Shown here piece by piece: positions 8,625 through 17,375 of a stretch of DNA of 56,814 nucleotides. Numbering within the stretch: position 1 is the stretch's first letter; each line of letters opens with the position of its first letter. The DNA comes from Acidimicrobiia bacterium (lineage in GTDB: Bacteria; Acidobacteriota; Vicinamibacteria; Vicinamibacterales; UBA2999): contig VFZH01000006.1 in assembly GCA_016871255.1 (NCBI GenBank), forward strand, positions 1-56,814, in the 5' to 3' direction. The notes under the pieces are model-generated. The model did not search any database. It worked only from the letters and a program-made list of their open reading frames with translations, and had not been told where the DNA came from. Made by a program: the position numbers and the translations under genes.

Positions 8625-9667
8625 GACTCCGTCGGGTCGAGCACCAGCTCTTCGAACAGCACCTGGACCACCGCCGCGGTGGGCACGGCGAGCACGGCGC
8701 CCAGCAGGCCCCAGAGAGAGCCGCCAAGCAGGAGCGCCACGATCACGACCGCCGGGCTGATGCCCACCTGCCGCGACATGATCCGCGGCACCAGCACGTG
8801 GTTCTCGAACTGCTGCTGCAGGAAGAAGAACACCGCCGTCGCGATCGCCAGCGTCGGCGACGCGCTCAGCGCCACGAGCACGGCGGGTACCGCGGCCAGG
8901 ATCGGCCCCACCACGGGGACCAGACCGCCGACGGCGGCGATGGCCGCCAGCACGTAGAAGTAGGGCACGCCGAGGAGGAACAGGCCGAGCGCCGCCGTCG
9001 CGCCGATGACCAGCGCCAGCATCAACTGCGCCACGAGCCAGGCGCTGACCTTCGCGGAGACGCGCAGGCACGCCTCCTCCACGCGCGGCCGCCGCTCGCG
9101 CGGGAACAGCCGGACGAACGTCCGCACCATCGCCTCGGCGTCGGCCAGCATGTAGAAGACCAGGATCAGGATCGTGACCGCGCCGAAGACGCCGCCGACC
9201 AGCCCGCGGACGGCCCCGGTCACGGTGGCCACCATGTCCGTGCCGGCGATCGGCGTCCGCTCGAACGCCTCGCGCAGGCTGATCTGCCGCGTGAGCAGCC
9301 CCGCTTCGACGAGCGTCTGCTGTCCCTGCTGCAGAAGCTGCGGCGCACGTCTGCCCAGCTCCTTCGCCTGGGACACGAGCGGCGGCGCCACCATGGCGCC
9401 GATGCCCGACAACGCGCCGACGAGCAGGGCATACACGACGAGAATGGCGCCCCACCGGGGCAACGCGAGGCGTGGCAGGCGGCGGACGCGCAGGCGCTCC
9501 AGCGTGCCGACGATCGGACCCAGGCCCACCGCCACGATCGCGCTGACGTAGATGAGCATCAGCGCTTCGCGGACGAGGTACACCGCCCACGCAATCGCCA
9601 CGGTCACGACAGCGGCGACCAGCGCGTAGCGGACGAGCGCGTGGGGATCGCCGTCGTGTCCGGTCAC
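8621..9667 (-). CDS. AI-2E family transporter (PerM/UPF0118 type)
   Basis: 348 residues with the family layout: N-terminal helices (about 12-60), a soluble amphipathic region (about 75-150) and a C-terminal bundle of five or so helices, including the conserved FYMLADAE and GGLVPVVGP stretches. Members are putative exporters or Na+/H+ antiporters; few are truly AI-2 exporters, so the substrate is left open. It starts with GTG at 9667 in a GTGA overlap with the aminotransferase stop, and ends in a second GTGA overlap with the next gene. This indicates one transcript. Confidence 0.85.
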   Translation of the reverse strand: MTGHDGDPHALVRYALVAAVVTVAIAWAVYLVREALMLIYVSAIVAVGLGPIVGTLERLRVRRLPRLALPRWGAILVVYALLVGALSGIGAMVAPPLVSQAKELGRRAPQLLQQGQQTLVEAGLLTRQISLREAFERTPIAGTDMVATVTGAVRGLVGGVFGAVTILILVFYMLADAEAMVRTFVRLFPRERRPRVEEACLRVSAKVSAWLVAQLMLALVIGATAALGLFLLGVPYFYVLAAIAAVGGLVPVVGPILAAVPAVLVALSASPTLAIATAVFFFLQQQFENHVLVPRIMSRQVGISPAVVIVALLLGGSLWGLLGAVLAVPTAAVVQVLFEELVLDPTES

Positions 9668-10890
9668 GACCGCTGGAGGTACGCGGTGGTGAACGACGCG
9701 AAGTCGTCGTAGACCGACGACAGGGTGGCGGGATCCGCCAGGAACACGACGCGGAAGAACCCGGCGTGCGCCGGCATGCCGAACCCCGATCCGTGGACGA
9801 CGAGAATGCCGGTTTCCCGGAGGAGCGCCAGTACGAACTCCTCGTCCCGGCGCCCGGGCGGCAACGACACGGACGGCATGGCGTAGAACGCCGCGCGCGG
9901 CATCACGCAGCGCACGCCCGGGATCGCCGACAGCCGCTCGGTGGTGATCCGCGCCCGCTCGGCCAGCGCCGTCCGGAAGGCCACGAGGTGCGAGCGATCG
10001 CCTTCGAGCGCTTCGCGCACGGCGTACTGCATCGGGCCGGGGCTGCACAGCCGGCCGTCGGCCATCTTCCGCAGCGCCGTCAACAGCGGATCGAGCCTGG
10101 GGGTGCCGCCGACGACCAGCCACCCCGTGCGCCACCCGGGCGCGAGGTACGCCTTCGACAAGCTCGACATCGAGATGACCGGCGCGTCGGGGTCGAGCGC
10201 CCCGAGCAGCGGCACCGTGCCTTCGTAGGCGGTGTCGGCGTACACGTCGTCGGCAAGCACCAGCAGGCCGTGCTGCTCCGCGAGATCGAGCAGCGCCCGC
10301 CCCGTGCGCTCGGGATACACCGCACCGGTCGGGTTGTTCGGATTGATCACGACGAGCACACGGGTCCGCGGCGTGACCAGGCTCCGCAGGTGATCGAGGT
10401 CGGGGAACCAGTTGTCCTCGGGATCCGTGCGGTAGCACAGCGGCCGCCCGCCCAGCTTCGCGATCACCGCCGTGTAGAGCGGGTAGGACGGCAGCGGGAC
10501 GAGCACCTCGTCGTCTTCGTCGACCGCCGCGGACAACACGAGATCGATCGCTTCGGAGGTCCCGGTGGTCAGGAGCACACGTTCCGGCGACGTGCGTCCG
10601 CCGCGCGCGCGGTAGTCGTCGGACACCGCAACCCGGCCTTCGAGGATGCCCTGCGACGGCACGTAGCCGTTCATGCCGGCGCGCATCGCCCGCTCGACGG
10701 CGTCGATCAGGTGCGGCGGCGGCTGAAAGCCGAAGGCCACCGGATCGCCAATGTTGAGGTAGCGAACCTTGCGGCCGGCGAGCTCCACCTGCTGCGCTTC
10801 CGCCACGATGTTGCGAATGGCGTAGGAGAAGCGCTCGGTACGCGCTGCAGCCGATAAAGCGGACGTGTGCATCGGCATCAGAAGGTCCAT
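9664..10890 (-). CDS. Class I PLP aminotransferase, alanine-aminotransferase-like (AlaA/AlaC group)
   Basis: 408 residues of fold-type I aminotransferase. The PLP lysine is K246 in SSLSKAYLAPGWR, with the NPNNPTG motif at 183-189. The N-terminal LNIGDPVAFGF is close to the AlaA/AlaC signature (LNIGxPxxFGF), which suggests pyruvate/glutamate-alanine transamination. It is the first gene of a five-gene minus-strand run extending to 2725 and is divergent from the VWFA gene across 131 bp. Confidence 0.85.
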   Translation of the reverse strand: MDLLMPMHTSALSAAARTERFSYAIRNIVAEAQQVELAGRKVRYLNIGDPVAFGFQPPPHLIDAVERAMRAGMNGYVPSQGILEGRVAVSDDYRARGGRTSPERVLLTTGTSEAIDLVLSAAVDEDDEVLVPLPSYPLYTAVIAKLGGRPLCYRTDPEDNWFPDLDHLRSLVTPRTRVLVVINPNNPTGAVYPERTGRALLDLAEQHGLLVLADDVYADTAYEGTVPLLGALDPDAPVISMSSLSKAYLAPGWRTGWLVVGGTPRLDPLLTALRKMADGRLCSPGPMQYAVREALEGDRSHLVAFRTALAERARITTERLSAIPGVRCVMPRAAFYAMPSVSLPPGRRDEEFVLALLRETGILVVHGSGFGMPAHAGFFRVVFLADPATLSSVYDDFASFTTAYLQRS

Positions 10891-11021
10891 CTTAGCCGTT
10901 CATCCGTGCAGGTCTTACACGGGCGGGGTGGTTTTCACACGGGATCGACTCGGATATCATCTGTCAACCGACTGAAAGCAAAGCACTTGCCGACTGGCAC
11001 AACGCTTGATATGGAGGTGGT

Positions 11022-12089
11022 GTGACGCGGAGTCTCGCCATGCTGCTGGCCACCCTGACGCTCGCCCCGCCACTGGCGCCACCGCTCGCCGGTGTCGGGA
11101 GGCACATTGCGACTGGAGAACCACGGGCGATCAGCCTGCCGATCGACGCGGGGTCCGACATCGGTTGGGCCGGGGGCCGGCTTCAGCCGGCACGGTCGGA
11201 CCAGGCGCAGGCCACGTTCTCCGGCCGGGTCGAAGTGGTCACGCTGAGCGTGACGGTACGCGACGTCAAGGGACGCGTGGTCAAGGGGCTTGCGCGGGCG
11301 GACTTCGATGTGCTCGATCGCGGCGAGGCGCGGGACGTCAAGGCGGTCTTCCCGGGCGACACCGCGATCAGCCTGGCCGTGCTGCTCGACATCAGCGGGA
11401 GCATGGCGGTCGGTGGAAACATGGATCGGGCGCGGCAGGGCGTGCGGCTGGCCCTCGGCGAACTGCAGAACGGCCGCGACGAGGCGGCGCTCTACACGTT
11501 CGACCACGAGCTGCAGCAGGCGCACGGGTTCACAGCCGATCTGCAGCGCGTGATGGCGATCAGCCTCGAGGGGCGGCCGTGGGGCCGGACGTCGCTGTTC
11601 GACGCGATCGGAACAGCCGCCCGTCACGTGAGCGCGCGGAGCAACCGGCATCGCGCCCTGCTCGTCGTCACCGACGGCGTGGACACGTACAGCCGCATGA
11701 CGGCGGCGGAGGTCTCGGCGATCGCCAGCGTCATCGACGTGCCGGTCTACCTGCTCGTCGTGGCGAGCCCCGTGGACAACCCGGCCCGCCGGCTGGCCGA
11801 GGACGCCGGGGGCGCGGCCCGCACGGCCACGTTGGCGGACCTCGCGCGATGGACGGGGGGCGACATGACGGTGGTGAGCGCGAGGGAAGACGCGGCCGCC
11901 ACGATTGCGGGCGTGATGGAGGAGATCCGTCATCGCTATCTGGTGTCCTTCGAGCCGGACGGAACGCCGGGCTGGCATCCGCTCGAAGTCAGCGTCAGGG
12001 GACGGGCCCATCGGGTCCGGGCGCGGGGCGGCTACATGGCCGGTCCGGCGCCTGCCACGTCTCCGGACGGCCGCCCGGCCGGCAGGTAA
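11022..12089 (+). CDS. Secreted VWFA-domain protein (VWFA-related acidobacterial domain)
   Basis: 355 residues with an N-terminal signal sequence. A short pre-domain reads VVTLSVTVRDVKGRVVKGL then DFDVLD, the hallmark of the VWFA-related acidobacterial family. The MIDAS site follows as DISGS from D123. The family is greatly expanded in Acidobacteriota and is thought to mediate metal-dependent protein contacts outside the cell; no enzyme role is known. The GTG start at 11022 has a GGAGG ribosome-binding site 4-5 bases upstream. Residues about 50-59 (WAGGRLQPAR) are encoded by a REP-like palindrome lying in the linker, an apparent in-frame insertion. Confidence 0.85.
   Translation: MTRSLAMLLATLTLAPPLAPPLAGVGRHIATGEPRAISLPIDAGSDIGWAGGRLQPARSDQAQATFSGRVEVVTLSVTVRDVKGRVVKGLARADFDVLDRGEARDVKAVFPGDTAISLAVLLDISGSMAVGGNMDRARQGVRLALGELQNGRDEAALYTFDHELQQAHGFTADLQRVMAISLEGRPWGRTSLFDAIGTAARHVSARSNRHRALLVVTDGVDTYSRMTAAEVSAIASVIDVPVYLLVVASPVDNPARRLAEDAGGAARTATLADLARWTGGDMTVVSAREDAAATIAGVMEEIRHRYLVSFEPDGTPGWHPLEVSVRGRAHRVRARGGYMAGPAPATSPDGRPAGR
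11172..11192. repeat. REP-like palindrome inside the VWFA gene
   Basis: GGGGGCCGGCTTCAGCCGGC lies in frame in the region between the signal peptide and the VWFA pre-domain. It is the same family as the copies at 2673, 17321, 24420 and elsewhere. Confidence 0.75.
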
Positions 12090-12121
12090 CGCGGGAACGA
12101 CCGAACACGAGGAGGACGATC

Positions 12122-12799
12122 ATGCGGAAGGGACTGATACCGGCGGTGCTGTTCGGCGCGGCGATCGCCACGGCGCCGGCGTGCGCCACGAAGGGGTTCG
12201 TGCGCACGTCTGTCGGCGAAGTGGACAGCAAGGTCGACTCGCTGGCCACGTCGCTCGAGGAAACCCAGGCCCGAACCGAGGCGCGCATCGGCCAGGTCGA
12301 CTCGAAGGCCGAGGCGGCCGCGTCGGCGGCCGCCAACGCACGGCGTACGGCAGAGGAGGCCAACACGGCGGCCAAGGGCGCCGACTCGAAGGCCGACGCG
12401 GTCGGTTCGCGCGTCGCCGCGGTGGAAGCCGCCGCACGGCGGCTGATCTACGAGGTGACGATCAACGAGAGCCAGGGCAACTTCCAGTTCGGGCAGGCCG
12501 ACCTGCCGGAAGAAGCCAAGGCGGCGATCGACGAGCTCGTCAGCAAGCTCACGGGCGGCGAGCAGGGTGTGTTCCTCGAGATCGAAGGGCACACGGACAG
12601 CACGGGCTCCGCGGAGCTGAACCAGAAGCTGGGCCTCGAGCGCGCCGAGGCGGTGAAGATGTACCTGTACGAGCAGCACAAGGTGCCGCTGCACAAGATG
12701 AACGTGATCAGCTACGGCGAGGACAAGCCGTCGGCGCCGAACGACACGCGCGACGGGCGCGCGCAGAACCGACGCGTCGTCATCCGCGTATTGGCGTAG
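12122..12799 (+). CDS. OmpA-family outer-membrane protein with coiled-coil linker
   Basis: 225 residues. A signal sequence ends at an Ala-Pro-Ala-Cys site (C21), so it may be a lipoprotein, although the lipobox is imperfect. Residues 30-105 form an Ala/Glu/Lys-rich heptad region resembling Lpp-type coiled coils. Residues about 108-225 are an OmpA C-terminal peptidoglycan-binding domain with EGHTDSTGS and the RA(E)AVKMYL helix, ending in NRRVVI. The likely role is tethering the outer membrane to peptidoglycan. A GAGGAGG ribosome-binding site lies 6 bases before ATG 12122. It is 32 bp after the VWFA gene and probably co-transcribed. Confidence 0.9.
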   Translation: MRKGLIPAVLFGAAIATAPACATKGFVRTSVGEVDSKVDSLATSLEETQARTEARIGQVDSKAEAAASAAANARRTAEEANTAAKGADSKADAVGSRVAAVEAAARRLIYEVTINESQGNFQFGQADLPEEAKAAIDELVSKLTGGEQGVFLEIEGHTDSTGSAELNQKLGLERAEAVKMYLYEQHKVPLHKMNVISYGEDKPSAPNDTRDGRAQNRRVVIRVLA

Positions 12800-12811
12800 G
12801 CGCGCCACGGA

Positions 12812-12847
12812 CGGCGGGCGACTCCAGCCGGGAGGGGTCGCCCGCCG
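12812..12847 (+). terminator. Hairpin after the OmpA-type gene
   Basis: An 11-bp perfect stem (CGGCGGGCGAC / GTCGCCCGCCG) with a 14-base loop starts 13 bp after the stop at 12799. There is no T-tract, so it is at best a non-canonical terminator. Confidence 0.5.
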
Positions 12848-12969
12848 CGCGCCCGGCATCGAGGCGGATGACGACGCGAAATCCCAGGTTCGGACAATCG
12901 GGCGTTCGTCAACGCAATCGTCAATCCCCAATCACCAGTCTCCGATGGATTTGCCCGTATCATCCCGTC

Positions 12970-13152
12970 GTGCGTCTCTACGTTGGTCCGATGGACGCCG
13001 TGCTCGTCGACGTGGACGAGGACGGGCGCGTCCGGTTCGAGAACGAGGAGTGGACCGTCCCCACGCTGCAGGAACGGCGCGCCATCATCCACGCCGCCCG
13101 GGGTGAAGTCGAAGCACTGACGGCACTTCTGGACGTCATGGATCGCGACTAG
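12970..13152 (+). CDS. Small acidic protein of unknown function (60 aa)
   Basis: A 60-codon frame with unbiased, protein-like composition: an N-terminal beta segment (MRLYVGPMDAVLVDVDEDG), then an amphipathic helix ending in VMDRD. I do not recognise a family. A TATCAT hexamer at 12958-12963 ends 6 bases before the GTG at 12970, so a leaderless transcript starting at this codon is plausible; ATG 12991 is the alternative start. It is isolated between the OmpA gene and the Mo-hydroxylase operon. The gap before it (12848-12957) shows nothing else. Confidence 0.5.
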   Translation: MRLYVGPMDAVLVDVDEDGRVRFENEEWTVPTLQERRAIIHAARGEVEALTALLDVMDRD

Positions 13153-13232
13153 CCAGGGCCCCGGGCCGCCGGTGGCACCGTCGAGGTCTGCCTGCGTCGG
13201 GACTCGGGCCTTGGGATCCCGGATTTCAGGAC

Positions 13233-13261
13233 TTGGGATTTCTCTCCTCGCGCGGTATAGT
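13233..13261 (+). promoter_or_regulatory. Predicted sigma70-type promoter for the Mo-hydroxylase operon
   Basis: TTGGGA (13233-13238) and TATAGT (13256-13261) are separated by exactly 17 bp, 36 bp before the first gene's ATG. They match the consensus at 4/6 and 5/6 positions, which stands out in DNA of this G+C content. Confidence 0.5.
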
Positions 13262-13297
13262 CGGGCGTTTCCACTTCCATCTCCTGAGGGCTTGCGC

Positions 13298-13906
13298 ATG
13301 GCGCAGAACGACGATCCTGCCGGCACCGTCTCCAGGCGCGACTTCATCAAGACCGTTGGCGCCACCTCCGTGGCTGCCGGCGTCCTGGCACCCGCGGCGC
13401 CCGTCACCGCACAGGGTCCGGCCGCGCTGGGGCCGGGACCGGTGCCCGTCAACCTGACGATCAACGGCCGCGCGCGGACGCTGCAGATCGAGCCGCGCGT
13501 CACGCTGCTCGACGCGGTACGCGATCACGCGAACCTGACGGGCAACAAGCGTGTCTGCGACCGCGGCACCTGCGGCGCGTGCACGATGATCGTGGACGGC
13601 CGCACGGTCTACTCCTGCTCGACGCTCGCGATCGACGTGCAGGGCTCCCGCATCCGTACGGTGGACGGCCTCGCCAACGGCGACGACCTGCACCCGGTGC
13701 AGGAGGCTTTCTGCGCCGCCGACGGCATGATGTGCGGCTTCTGCACGCCGGGCTTTGTCATGGCGACGGTGGCCCTGCTCGAGAAGTACCCGAAACCGAC
13801 CATCGCGCAGGCCAGGCGTGAGCTGGACGGCAACGTCTGCCGCTGCGGCACGTTCAACCGCGTGTTCGAAGCGGCGCTGAGCGCCGGGGGGGTGAACCGT
13901 GGCTAG
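13298..13906 (+). CDS. Tat-exported 2Fe-2S subunit of a xanthine-dehydrogenase-family molybdenum hydroxylase
   Basis: 202 residues. A twin-arginine signal (SRRDFIKTVG, residues 12-21, then a hydrophobic Ala-rich stretch) directs export. The plant-ferredoxin 2Fe-2S ligands are C87, C92, C95 and C107. The second cluster uses C146, C149, C181 and C183 (CGFC ... CRC). It passes electrons from the molybdenum centre to the FAD subunit. The large subunit has no signal of its own, so the complex is probably folded first and exported together, as with E. coli PaoABC. The start at 13298 begins just before the Tat motif. It overlaps the next gene by 8 bp. Confidence 0.92.
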   Translation: MAQNDDPAGTVSRRDFIKTVGATSVAAGVLAPAAPVTAQGPAALGPGPVPVNLTINGRARTLQIEPRVTLLDAVRDHANLTGNKRVCDRGTCGACTMIVDGRTVYSCSTLAIDVQGSRIRTVDGLANGDDLHPVQEAFCAADGMMCGFCTPGFVMATVALLEKYPKPTIAQARRELDGNVCRCGTFNRVFEAALSAGGVNRG

Positions 13907-16103
13907 GAAGATGCAGCAGCCGACGCCCCAGCCGACGCCCCAGCCGACGGAGAACGCGACGAAATACGCGTGGACGGTGCCGCCGGACCGGACGCGCGTG
14001 ATCGGCACGTCGGTGCCGCGCGTGGACGGGCCGGACAAGGTCTCGGGCCGCGCCAAGTACACCTACGACATCGCGCGGCCGGGCATGCTCCACGCCCGCG
14101 CCGTCCGCTCACCGCACCCGCACGCGCGCATCGTCTCGATCGACTTCTCGGCGGCGAAGGCCGCTCCGGGCGTGCGTGGCGTGCTGACCTGGAAGGACCC
14201 TGGCACGGAGGTGATGTACCAGGGCGACGTCGTGGCGGCGGTGGCGGCGGACACCGAGCCGCAGGCGCGCGACGCGGCCCGGCTCGTGCGCGTCGAGTAC
14301 GAAGTCCTGCCATTCTTCAGCAGTGAAGCCGCGGCCATGCAGCCGGACGCGCCGGTCGTCTTCCCGAACGGCAACACGCAGGCCGGCCAGACCCAGGAAA
14401 CGGGCGACCTGGCCGCAGGGTTCGCGGCGGCGGCGCACACGCTGGAGGCGACCTACAGCACCCACGTCATCACGCACGTGTGCCTCGAGAGCCACTGCTC
14501 GGTCTGCGAGTGGAACGGCGACCAGCTGACGGCCTGGGTCTCGACGCAGGGCGTCCACGCCTCGAAACAGCAGATCGCGGGAGCCCTGAAGATCGACCAG
14601 GCCAACGTCCGCGTCATCTGCCAGTACATGGGCGGCGGCTTCGGCAGCAAGGTGACGGCCGACGCCCCGATCATCATCCCGGCGCGAATGTCGAAGGATC
14701 TGGGCGCGCCGGTGAAGATGGTGCTCGATCGCAAGGAAGAGCACCTCGACTCGGGCAACCGCCCCTCCGCCTTCGCGCGGGTGCGCGCAGGGGTGTCGGC
14801 GGACGGGATGCTGACGGCGTTCGATGGCGTGACGTGGGGCACGGGCGGCGCCGGCCAGGGGGCGAACTTCCCGCTCCCCTACATCTACCAGTTCCCCAAC
14901 CGCCGCCGGGCGCACACCAACGTCTACATCAATACGGGGCTGCAGCGGCCCATGCGCGCCCCGGGGCACCCGCAGGGCTGTTTCGTCACCGAGATGCTGC
15001 TCGACGAGCTGGCGGATCTGGTCGGCCTGGATCCGCTCGAGTTGAGGTTGAAGAACCTCCCGCCCACGGCTCCCGACGCGATGTGGGCCGAGTACTACCG
15101 GATGGGCGCGAAGCAGTTCGGCTGGGACCGCCGCCATCCGACCGGCGACCGCAATCCCGGACCGATCAAGACGGGCATGGGCGTGTCGGCCAACCAGTGG
15201 GGCGGCGGCGGACGCGCGGGCGCCGCGCACGTCCGCATTCAGCCCGACGGCTCGGTCCTGGTGCAGTGCGGATCGCAGGACCTGGGCACGGGCACGCGCA
15301 CGCTGCTGCCGGTCATCGCCGGTGAAACGCTCGGGGCGCCGCTGGACGCGATTCGCGCGGAGATCGGCGACTCGAACCTGCCGTTCGCGGGCGTGTCTGG
15401 AGGCAGCACGGCAACCCCGGGCATCGCACCGGCCATCCGGATCGCCTCCGGGCGCGCGCGCGACGCGCTGTTCGCCCGCGTGGCGAGCGCCCTCGACGCG
15501 GCGCCGGAGGAGCTCGCCGCGGGCGACGGGCGGATCTTCGTGAAGGCGGCGCCGGAGCGCTCGCTCGCCTGGCGGGCTGCCTGCAAGCTGCTCGGCCAGG
15601 AGCCGATCACCGCCGACGGACAGTGGGAACCGGGCTTCTCGAGCGTCAACACGAGCGGCGTGCAGTTCGCCGAAGTCACGGTGGACACCGAGACGGGCAT
15701 CGTGAAGGTCACACGCATCCTGGCAATCCAGGACTGCGGCTTGGTGCTCGACAGGCTGCTGGCCGAGTCGCAGGTATACGGCGGCGTCATCGGCTCGCTC
15801 AACTTCGCGCTGTTCGAGGACCGGACGCTCGACCCGCGCACGGGCGTGATGCTGAACCCGAACATGGAGCACTACCTGCTCGCCGGCATGACGGACGTCC
15901 CGCAGATCGACGTCGTGCTGATGGATATGCCGGAACGCGGGGTCATCGGCATCGGCGAGCCGCCAACCGTGTCCACGGCGTCGGCGATCGCCAACGCCGT
16001 CCGCAACGCGCTCGGCGTGCCGATACGGAGCCTGCCGCTGCACCCGCACCGGGTGCTCGCGGCGATCGACGCTCACACCAACTCGGGAGGGGGGCCAGCA
16101 TGA
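13899..16103 (+). CDS. Molybdopterin-binding large subunit of xanthine-dehydrogenase-family hydroxylase
   Basis: 734 residues, the catalytic subunit holding the molybdenum cofactor. It has the family's aldehyde oxidase/xanthine dehydrogenase a/b hammerhead (about 30-120) and Mo-binding domains, including GGGFGSK and RAPGHPQG. The conserved base is E687 in GIGEPPT. Substrates may be aldehydes or N-heterocycles; sequence alone does not choose. The N-terminus carries PTPQPTPQPT from a short DNA tandem repeat. The start is GTG 13899 or ATG 13911. The stop overlaps the FAD-subunit start by ATGA. Gene order is 2Fe-2S, Mo, FAD, which differs from paoABC. Confidence 0.92.
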   Translation: MARKMQQPTPQPTPQPTENATKYAWTVPPDRTRVIGTSVPRVDGPDKVSGRAKYTYDIARPGMLHARAVRSPHPHARIVSIDFSAAKAAPGVRGVLTWKDPGTEVMYQGDVVAAVAADTEPQARDAARLVRVEYEVLPFFSSEAAAMQPDAPVVFPNGNTQAGQTQETGDLAAGFAAAAHTLEATYSTHVITHVCLESHCSVCEWNGDQLTAWVSTQGVHASKQQIAGALKIDQANVRVICQYMGGGFGSKVTADAPIIIPARMSKDLGAPVKMVLDRKEEHLDSGNRPSAFARVRAGVSADGMLTAFDGVTWGTGGAGQGANFPLPYIYQFPNRRRAHTNVYINTGLQRPMRAPGHPQGCFVTEMLLDELADLVGLDPLELRLKNLPPTAPDAMWAEYYRMGAKQFGWDRRHPTGDRNPGPIKTGMGVSANQWGGGGRAGAAHVRIQPDGSVLVQCGSQDLGTGTRTLLPVIAGETLGAPLDAIRAEIGDSNLPFAGVSGGSTATPGIAPAIRIASGRARDALFARVASALDAAPEELAAGDGRIFVKAAPERSLAWRAACKLLGQEPITADGQWEPGFSSVNTSGVQFAEVTVDTETGIVKVTRILAIQDCGLVLDRLLAESQVYGGVIGSLNFALFEDRTLDPRTGVMLNPNMEHYLLAGMTDVPQIDVVLMDMPERGVIGIGEPPTVSTASAIANAVRNALGVPIRSLPLHPHRVLAAIDAHTNSGGGPA

Positions 16104-17086
16104 AGGCCTTTGCCTACGTCAACCCGTCGAACGAGAGCGACGCGCTCGCCGCGCTGCGCAGCGGCGGCATCGTCCGTCCACTGGGCGGCGGACAGGACCT
16201 GCTGGCGCGGCTCAAGGACTACCTGGACGAGCCGGACCGCCTGGTCAGCGTCAAGGGCGCGCTGAATCGCGAGGCGGCCGCCACGGGCGACGGCGGCCTG
16301 CGCATCGGCGCGGCCATGCGGCTGTTCGAGGTTGCCGAGCACCCGGAGATCCTGAAGCGCTACCCGGCCCTGGCCGAAGCCGCCTCGACGGTCGGCTCGC
16401 CGCAAATCCGCCACCAGGGCACGGTGGGCGGCAACCTGAACCAGCGCCCGCGCTGCTGGTACTTCCGCCAGGAAGAGTTCGTCTGCTTCAAGAAGGGCGG
16501 CAACCGCTGCTTCGCGGCGGACGGCGAAAACCAGTACCACTCGATCTTCGGCAACGACGGTCCGAGCAAGATCGTGCACCCGTCGAGCCTGGCGGTGCCG
16601 CTGGTCGCCTACGGTGCACGGTTCCGGCTGGCCAGTGCCAGCGGAGAGCGGGAGGTGGCGGCCGCCGACTACTTCACGCTGCCGTCGATGCAGACGGTGC
16701 AGAAGGAGAACGTGCTCGCAGACGATGAACTGCTGACGCACGTGATCCTCCCCGCCCCGGGCAACGTGCGGAGCGGGCACTACGAGGTGCGGTTCAAGGA
16801 ATCGCGCGACTGGCCGATGGCGTTCGCCACGGTGGTGCTGGCGATGAACGGCCCGTCGATCGACTCGGCGCGCGTCGTGCTGGGCGCCGTGGCGCCGGTG
16901 CCGTGGCGCGCGGAAGACGCGGAGCGCGTGCTCCGCGGCCGGCTGCTGGACGACGCGGCGGCGGACGTGGCGGGGGAAGCCGCCGTGCGCGGCGCGAAGC
17001 CCCTCGCCCAGAACGCCTACAAGATCCGGATCACCCGCACGGCCGTGAAGCGCGCCGTGCTGGCCGCGGCCGGAAGGAGCGTGTAG
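16100..17086 (+). CDS. FAD-binding subunit of the Mo hydroxylase, with extra Fe-S cysteines
   Basis: 328 residues of the CO-dehydrogenase flavoprotein type. FAD phosphate-binding stretches are RPLGGGQD (26-33) and TVGGNL (108-113). Directly after comes CW at C119, then C129 and C137, in the position where PaoB and 4-hydroxybenzoyl-CoA reductase beta hold an additional 4Fe-4S cluster. A fourth Cys is not obvious nearby, so cluster binding is inferred. It accepts electrons from the 2Fe-2S subunit. The ATGA overlap with the large-subunit gene shows tight coupling. Confidence 0.9.
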   Translation: MKAFAYVNPSNESDALAALRSGGIVRPLGGGQDLLARLKDYLDEPDRLVSVKGALNREAAATGDGGLRIGAAMRLFEVAEHPEILKRYPALAEAASTVGSPQIRHQGTVGGNLNQRPRCWYFRQEEFVCFKKGGNRCFAADGENQYHSIFGNDGPSKIVHPSSLAVPLVAYGARFRLASASGEREVAAADYFTLPSMQTVQKENVLADDELLTHVILPAPGNVRSGHYEVRFKESRDWPMAFATVVLAMNGPSIDSARVVLGAVAPVPWRAEDAERVLRGRLLDDAAADVAGEAAVRGAKPLAQNAYKIRITRTAVKRAVLAAAGRSV

Positions 17087-17088
17087 CC

Positions 17089-17316
17089 ATGCATCATCCA
17101 GACTCGCCCGCCGTGGTCCCCGGAGTGCAGTGCGAGCACATCCGCCACAAGGCGATGTACGTGATGTCGGTGGAAAACCGCGATGCCCTGCGCTTCTACG
17201 ACGCCTACGACAGCGCGTCGTACTGGTGTCAGGAGACATCGAGCGGGTTCGGCCCGGACGGCCACCCCGTCCGGCCGGACTGCTGCATCGCCGGGCGCGG
17301 CTGCTGCCGGCACTGA
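17089..17316 (+). CDS. Cys-rich small protein following the Mo-hydroxylase genes
   Basis: 75 residues with six cysteines: one near residue 15 (VQCEHIRHK), one in YWCQE and four in the tail (DCCIAGRGCCRH). Histidines are frequent. There is no signal peptide and I recognise no named family. A strong GGAAGGAG ribosome-binding site overlaps the end of the FAD-subunit gene, and ATG follows that stop by 2 bases, so it is almost certainly the fourth gene of the operon. The Cys/His pattern suggests metal or Fe-S binding, perhaps for assembly of the enzyme or as an electron carrier; this is inference. Confidence 0.7.
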   Translation: MHHPDSPAVVPGVQCEHIRHKAMYVMSVENRDALRFYDAYDSASYWCQETSSGFGPDGHPVRPDCCIAGRGCCRH

Positions 17317-17320
17317 GAAC

Positions 17321-17346
17321 GGGCCGGCTGAAGCCGGCCCGCTTTT
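17321..17346 (+). terminator. REP-like hairpin followed by TTTT
   Basis: GGGCCGGCTGAAGCCGGCCC followed by GCTTTT, 5 bp after the Cys-rich gene. It belongs to the dispersed palindrome family but here has the form of an intrinsic terminator, which would reduce read-through into the DUF1326 gene. Confidence 0.55.
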
Positions 17347-17375
17347 CCGGTATCCTGTCGTGTGAGGTATCTGAC

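Noticed and set aside
5481-8957. A 1158-codon open frame on the plus strand
   Set aside because: It lies antisense to the KBL, membrane-protein and permease genes, which have clear family motifs. Its translation is Arg/His/Gln-rich with no domain; a typical mirror frame in high-G+C DNA.
13911-13952. CAGCCGACGCC tandem repeat as a possible slippage switch
   Set aside because: Only three short units, in frame, encoding a PTPQ linker at the N-terminus of the Mo subunit; too few units to support phase variation.
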